The translations under genes and the position numbers were made by a program. Shown piece by piece: positions 60,694 to 64,000 of a DNA stretch of 64,000 bases. Source of the stretch: SAR202 cluster bacterium (lineage in GTDB: Bacteria; Chloroflexota; Dehalococcoidia; Lucifugimonadales; UBA3495); NCBI GenBank assembly GCA_013204585.1, contig JABMNL010000040.1, forward strand, positions 1 through 64,000. Direction: 5' to 3'. The notes beneath the pieces are model-generated. The model was not told where the DNA came from. It saw nothing but the letters and a program-made list of their open reading frames with translations, and did not search any database. Numbering within the stretch: position 1 is the stretch's first letter; each line of letters begins with the position of its first letter.

Positions 60694-60750
60694 AGTACCC
60701 GCACTTCTATCCCACGTTCTCGTATCCCAAGTTCTCGGGAGCAGCTACAA

Positions 60751-61245
60751 ATGCCTGAAGCACCCCATAAATCCGGCAGTACCGACGCTGAATACGCCAA
60801 GGCCAAAAACGCTGCCCTGCGCCTGCTTACCTACCGGGCACGGTCGGAAAAAGAGGTCCGCCAACGGCTAGCAGGGCGCTACACCGAAGAGGCGATTGAT
60901 CGGACAATAACGGCCCTCTTACGACAGGGGTTATTGGACGACGCAGCCTTCGCCAAGCAGTGGCGGGAACAGCGGGAGAAGTTTCGGCCCAGGGGGCCAG
61001 CCGTGATTAGGCGGGAACTACAAAAATTCGGTGTCGACACCGATGTCATTCAGGAAGCTCTTTCCGATTTCGATTCCTCGGCCAACGCGTACCGAGCTGG
61101 CTCTAAGTACGCAACCAAGCTATCGGTGGAAGACGGCGGGATATTTCGCCGGAAATTGGGCGGGTTCCTGTACCGCAGGGGCTTTCAAGGTGATGCCTTG
61201 GGCCAGACCGTCGAGCGTCTTTGGCGCGAGCTATCTGACTCGTAA
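60751..61245 (+). CDS. recX: Regulatory protein RecX
   Basis: 164 residues. Three-helix RecX repeats are visible: KNAALRLLTYRARSEKEVRQRLAGRYTEEAIDRTITALLRQGLLDDAAFAKQW, the REKFRPRGPAVIRRELQKFGVDTDVIQEAL block, and a final helix trio. It binds RecA filaments and inhibits recombinase activity. Its stop overlaps the convergent next gene by 15 bases. Confidence 0.92.
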   Translation: MPEAPHKSGSTDAEYAKAKNAALRLLTYRARSEKEVRQRLAGRYTEEAIDRTITALLRQGLLDDAAFAKQWREQREKFRPRGPAVIRRELQKFGVDTDVIQEALSDFDSSANAYRAGSKYATKLSVEDGGIFRRKLGGFLYRRGFQGDALGQTVERLWRELSDS

Positions 61246-61746
61246 AACGGCGATGTAGATGCCTATACCCACCGTTATTACGCTGAATAAGTAACCCGAA
61301 GCTGGGCTGGACGGCAGGCTGATTATGTATGCACCGGCCACTGCACCGGCAGCAATCCAAGCCAGGCCCTTGCTCCGTTTTCCGTTAACCGATGCGCTGA
61401 TGAGTTCACCAGCGGCGTAACCAACGGCCAGAGCGGGTACCGACGACAGGATGCCGAAGCCCCCAAATATCGCGTTGAAGATAACCCAGAGCACCCCGCC
61501 ACCCAAAGCCACGCCAATACCAACTCCGACCGCCCTGGCGTAGTAGGACGCCTGAACGTCAAAGGTGGGCATCTTGGCGGCCTTGCCACATTCGGGACAG
61601 CGGATACCGACGGACGCCTGCACCAAACACTGGGTGCAGATACTACGGCCACATTGGCTGCAAGATAGTCCGGTTTCCACGCTGGGATGCCAATGGCAGT
61701 ACGCAGCCGGTTGGGGTTCTGGGTCAGCGCCGGGTTGTTGTTCCAT
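61231..61746 (-). CDS. B-box-type zinc-binding membrane protein
   Basis: 171 residues from the ATG at 61746; the open frame runs further to a TTG at 61779. The N-terminus has two knuckles: YCHWHPSVETGLSCSQCGRSICTQCLVQASVGIRCPECGK, the B-box-like layout also seen in bacterial rhomboid-type proteins. Four membrane helices follow (AVGVGIGVALGGGVLWVIFNAI, GILSSVPALAVGYAAGELIS, GLAWIAAGAVAGAYIIS, YLFSVITVGIGIYIAVLRVR), with no rhomboid Ser-His motif. It is next to canonical plsY. Function unknown. Confidence 0.72.
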   Translation of the reverse strand: MEQQPGADPEPQPAAYCHWHPSVETGLSCSQCGRSICTQCLVQASVGIRCPECGKAAKMPTFDVQASYYARAVGVGIGVALGGGVLWVIFNAIFGGFGILSSVPALAVGYAAGELISASVNGKRSKGLAWIAAGAVAGAYIISLPSSPASGYLFSVITVGIGIYIAVLRVR

Positions 61747-61784
61747 AGACTCTCTTACCCCGCAGGAGATTCTTCCCAATCAAA

Positions 61785-62462
61785 TTAAGAAGAGCCTTCC
61801 GGGACACGCCTCACCCACCCGGTGCGGTCTGATAAGTCACGGTCTCGGACCAAGCGGTTGAGCAATACCTTCTTACGGGAAACGTCTTCAGGGAAGGGAG
61901 TCCAGTTGGCCGACAATCGCTTGAGAGCCACGATGCCCAGCATACCAAGGTAATACCAAACCAAGTTCAAGTTGTCCTGCTGCAGATAGGCCCAAAGCGG
62001 CAGTAGCGCCAGTGATATTAACACCCATAAGCCAGAACTCTTGGTGATTACCCAACCTCCGACGGCGATGACCGCGAAGACAACCAACAGTAATGGGGAC
62101 AAGGCCAACATGGTTCCCACCGCGACGGTGATTCCTCGTCCGCCTTGCAACTTTAGAAACGCCGACCAGTTGTTGCCGGCTATCGTGAGTAAGGGGGGGC
62201 CGATGAGAAAAGCCGATGAACGGTCGATATTGAGAATGTAGAGGCCAACCAAAATTGGCAGCGCACCTTTGAGCAAGACTTCGGCGGCCACTAGGGGCAC
62301 AACCCACCGCTTACCCACGTGCTCATAAAGATTGGCGCCGCCCACGTTGCCACTGCCATAACCGCGAATGTCCACACCCTTGACCAACCGGCCAATGATG
62401 TAGGCGGTGGGGATGGAACCCAGCAGGTACGAACCTATGTATAGCGCGGTGATGTCTATCAA
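61785..62462 (-). CDS. plsY: Glycerol-3-phosphate acyltransferase PlsY
   Basis: 225 residues with about seven hydrophobic segments. Motif 1, YGSGNVGGANLYEHVGKRW, and motif 2, LQGGRGITVAVGTML, match the family well (SGNxGATN, KGGKGVAT). It moves the acyl group from acyl-phosphate to glycerol-3-phosphate at the membrane. It lies downstream of the PHP phosphoesterase gene (30-bp gap) and is followed after 38 bp by the zinc-binding membrane protein. Confidence 0.9.
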   Translation of the reverse strand: MIDITALYIGSYLLGSIPTAYIIGRLVKGVDIRGYGSGNVGGANLYEHVGKRWVVPLVAAEVLLKGALPILVGLYILNIDRSSAFLIGPPLLTIAGNNWSAFLKLQGGRGITVAVGTMLALSPLLLVVFAVIAVGGWVITKSSGLWVLISLALLPLWAYLQQDNLNLVWYYLGMLGIVALKRLSANWTPFPEDVSRKKVLLNRLVRDRDLSDRTGWVRRVPEGSS

Positions 62463-62492
62463 ATTGTTCCGTTCAAACTCCTGTGGGTTAGC

Positions 62493-63335
62493 TTAACCCG
62501 ACTTGGCCTTCGCCGCAGCCTCTTCCAATAACGCGATGGTCTCTTGAGGCGGACCCAGGGTGCCAGGCAAAGGCTCCCCAGAGTTGCCAAGCCCGTGATA
62601 GTCGCTACCGCCGCAGGGGATCAAGTCATATTGCCGGGCCAACCTAGCTAGATGCCGCACAGTGTCGTCATCGTACTGTGCATAATATACCTCCATCCCC
62701 ACTAGCCCCACTTTCTTTAGGTTGGCAATGCCAGATTCCATGTCGTTCATGAATGTCGGGTGAGCCAAAACGGGCACTCCGCCAACTCTCTTAATCATCT
62801 CAACGCCTGCGGCCGGGGCCAACTTGGGCCGGTCATAATACGCCAGTCCATCGTTACCCAGGTAGACATCAAAGGCGTCTTTGGGCTCTTTACAGTAACC
62901 CGCCTCCACCATCGCCAATGCAATGTGGGGTCGCCCCACTGTGCCGTCTCCGGCGAAATGCTGGACTCGCTCCCACTCCACGTGGACTCCCAAAGCGTCC
63001 AATTTCTCCACCATAATCTTGGCCCGATCGACGCGGCCTCTACGGAATTCTGTCAGCGTCGCCTGAAATTCCACGTCGTGGTAGTCCAAGAAATAGCCCA
63101 GTACGTGTACCTCGTCGCCAGGTATGTCGGCGCTCATTTCGATACCAGGAATAATTCTTAGATTTGGGAACTCTTTGGCGGCCTCGTAAGCCTCCGCAAG
63201 ACCTTCTGTGCTGTCATGGTCGGTGATGGAAATGGTCTCTAGCCCCTGCTTGACCACTAGTTGGATAAGCTCGGTTGGGGTAAGACGGCCATCCGACGCC
63301 AAGGTGTGTAGGTGTAGGTCTATAGTCGCGGGCAA
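62493..63335 (-). CDS. PHP-domain phosphoesterase
   Basis: 280 residues. The PHP metal-binding motifs are HLHTLASDGRLTPTELIQLVVKQGLETISITDHDSTEG, the EMSADIPGDEVHVLGYFLD block, and PVLAHP with a metal-site His; CGGSDYHG near the end completes the site. Relatives dephosphorylate nucleotides such as pAp or small phosphates. The exact substrate is unknown. Confidence 0.88.
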   Translation of the reverse strand: MPATIDLHLHTLASDGRLTPTELIQLVVKQGLETISITDHDSTEGLAEAYEAAKEFPNLRIIPGIEMSADIPGDEVHVLGYFLDYHDVEFQATLTEFRRGRVDRAKIMVEKLDALGVHVEWERVQHFAGDGTVGRPHIALAMVEAGYCKEPKDAFDVYLGNDGLAYYDRPKLAPAAGVEMIKRVGGVPVLAHPTFMNDMESGIANLKKVGLVGMEVYYAQYDDDTVRHLARLARQYDLIPCGGSDYHGLGNSGEPLPGTLGPPQETIALLEEAAAKAKSG

Positions 63336-63389
63336 TCTAATTCACAGTCCTATCTATTCTCTATTCGTTTCATAAAAATTTTAGGCTAG

Positions 63390-64000
63390 CTAGTTAACTG
63401 TCCTGTCTATCCGTTCTATTAGCGAGGCGACGCCGGTCTCTTCGTCCACATCCACCAAGACTGCGTTAAACACGCAAGAACCGGTGGCGACGGGAAGCCG
63501 GTTTGGCATGGAGGTCAAGAACCGCTCCAGCACCGCATTCTTGTCTGAACCAATAACTGAGTCCGTGGGGCCTGTCATACCCACGTCGGTCAAATAGGCC
63601 GTGCCCTTGGGCAAGATGCGGGTATCCACCGTTCCAACGTGGGTATGGGTGCCGAACACCCCGCTAACTCTGCCATCTAGATACCAACCCATGGCCTGCT
63701 TCTCAGAGGTCGCTTCGGCGTGGAAATCCACGATTATTATTTTACTCCCGCCCTCTGCCTTCAACTGCTCCAGAAGAGCGTCAGCGGCCCTAAATGGGCA
63801 GTCCACGGCGCCCATGAACACACGGCCCATCAGGTTAACCACCGTTACTCCAGCGTGGTGTATGTACCCCCGCCCAGGTGCGTCGGGATAGTTGGCTGGA
63901 CGAATTAGGGGCAGGCCTTCTTCCAAATAGGGGAAGATTTCCTTTTTGTCCCAAATATGGTTGCCCGAGGTCAGCACGTCCACGCCGCTCTCCAGTAGCT
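63390..64000 (-). CDS. YmdB/TIGR00282-type metallophosphoesterase, 5' end cut
   Basis: About 203 residues visible, running off the window edge, so the N-terminus is missing. Visible blocks: VDVLTSGNHIWDKKEIFPYLEEG, VVNLMGRVFMGAVDCPF, IIIVDFHAEATSEKQAMGWYLDGRVSGVFGTHTHVGTVDTRILPKGTAYLTDVGMTGPTDSVIG. The Asn-His, His and His ligands fit the two-metal phosphodiesterase YmdB, which cleaves 2',3'-cAMP in Bacillus. The frame continues in the same codons up to base 64000 (LESGVDVLTS). Confidence in family is high; substrate is by analogy. Confidence 0.88.
   Translation of the reverse strand, partial: LLESGVDVLTSGNHIWDKKEIFPYLEEGLPLIRPANYPDAPGRGYIHHAGVTVVNLMGRVFMGAVDCPFRAADALLEQLKAEGGSKIIIVDFHAEATSEKQAMGWYLDGRVSGVFGTHTHVGTVDTRILPKGTAYLTDVGMTGPTDSVIGSDKNAVLERFLTSMPNRLPVATGSCVFNAVLVDVDEETGVASLIERIDRTVN

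Overview
The window looks like a chromosomal segment of a Chloroflexota bacterium, probably a Dehalococcoidia/SAR202-type lineage. This placement is inference from gene content and has no 16S support. The supporting content is an 11-gene complex I cluster without nuoEFG, a succinate dehydrogenase with a cysteine-rich HdrB-like subunit instead of SdhC/D, an HspR-GrpE-DnaK stress operon, and several luciferase-like flavin monooxygenases, CaiB/BaiF CoA-transferases and crotonases. The DNA is moderately GC-rich by eye. Genes are densely packed, and short interspersed repeats sit in a few intergenic islands.

Layout. 1-2.1 kb: repeats, an HpcH/HpaI aldolase and a flavin monooxygenase. 2.1-5.9 kb: sdhA-sdhB-HdrB-like operon (minus), closed by a 40-nt perfect palindrome. 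6-7.5 kb: NUDIX hydrolase and NAD kinase. 7.7-18.7 kb: nuoA-B-C-D-H-I-J-K-(64-aa ORF)-L-M-N (minus), with a G/C-rich nested inverted repeat between nuoC and nuoD. 18.9-24 kb (plus): CaiB, a HEPN-like accessory protein, rdgB, moaA, rnhA and moaC. 24-24.6 kb: a repeat island. 25.1-27.6 kb: tRNA-Met, then an MFS exporter and TetR gene behind a strong promoter that overlaps a palindromic operator candidate. 27.8-29.7 kb: two related small proteins and a secreted/membrane protein. 29.8-41 kb: accessory metabolism (MFS, crotonase, MetX-like hydrolase, FMN 2-hydroxyacid oxidase, beta-propeller, frameshifted SnoaL-like gene, flavin monooxygenase), a selenocysteine-containing selD, and a sulfite-oxidase-fold enzyme. 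41-45.3 kb: zinc ribbon, hspR, grpE, dnaK. 45.4-51.5 kb: AcuC-type deacetylase, coiled-coil protein, crotonase, PAC2 protein, trpS, inositol-phosphatase family. 51.9-54.3 kb: CaiB and lipoprotein copper nitrite reductase. 54.4-57.6 kb: a Tes/MJ0619-like radical SAM protein, a methyltransferase and a divergent PlsY. 57.6-64 kb: TPR protein, glutaredoxin-like protein, recA, recX, zinc-ribbon membrane protein, canonical plsY, PHP phosphoesterase and a YmdB-type phosphodiesterase cut by the window edge.

How it fits together. SdhABE and the Nuo complex would feed the quinone pool, and NirK could act as a nitrite-reducing terminal step. MoaA and MoaC supply molybdopterin, which the sulfite-oxidase-fold enzyme would use. 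SelD carries an in-frame UGA followed by a compact hairpin, so the organism should decode selenocysteine; selA, selB and selC are not in the window. The most unusual locus is the Tes-like radical SAM, methyltransferase and PlsY-like run, a candidate lipid-modification or related radical-SAM pathway. Also notable are the HEPN-like gene and the small-protein pair, the second of which extends upstream in frame through a TGA.
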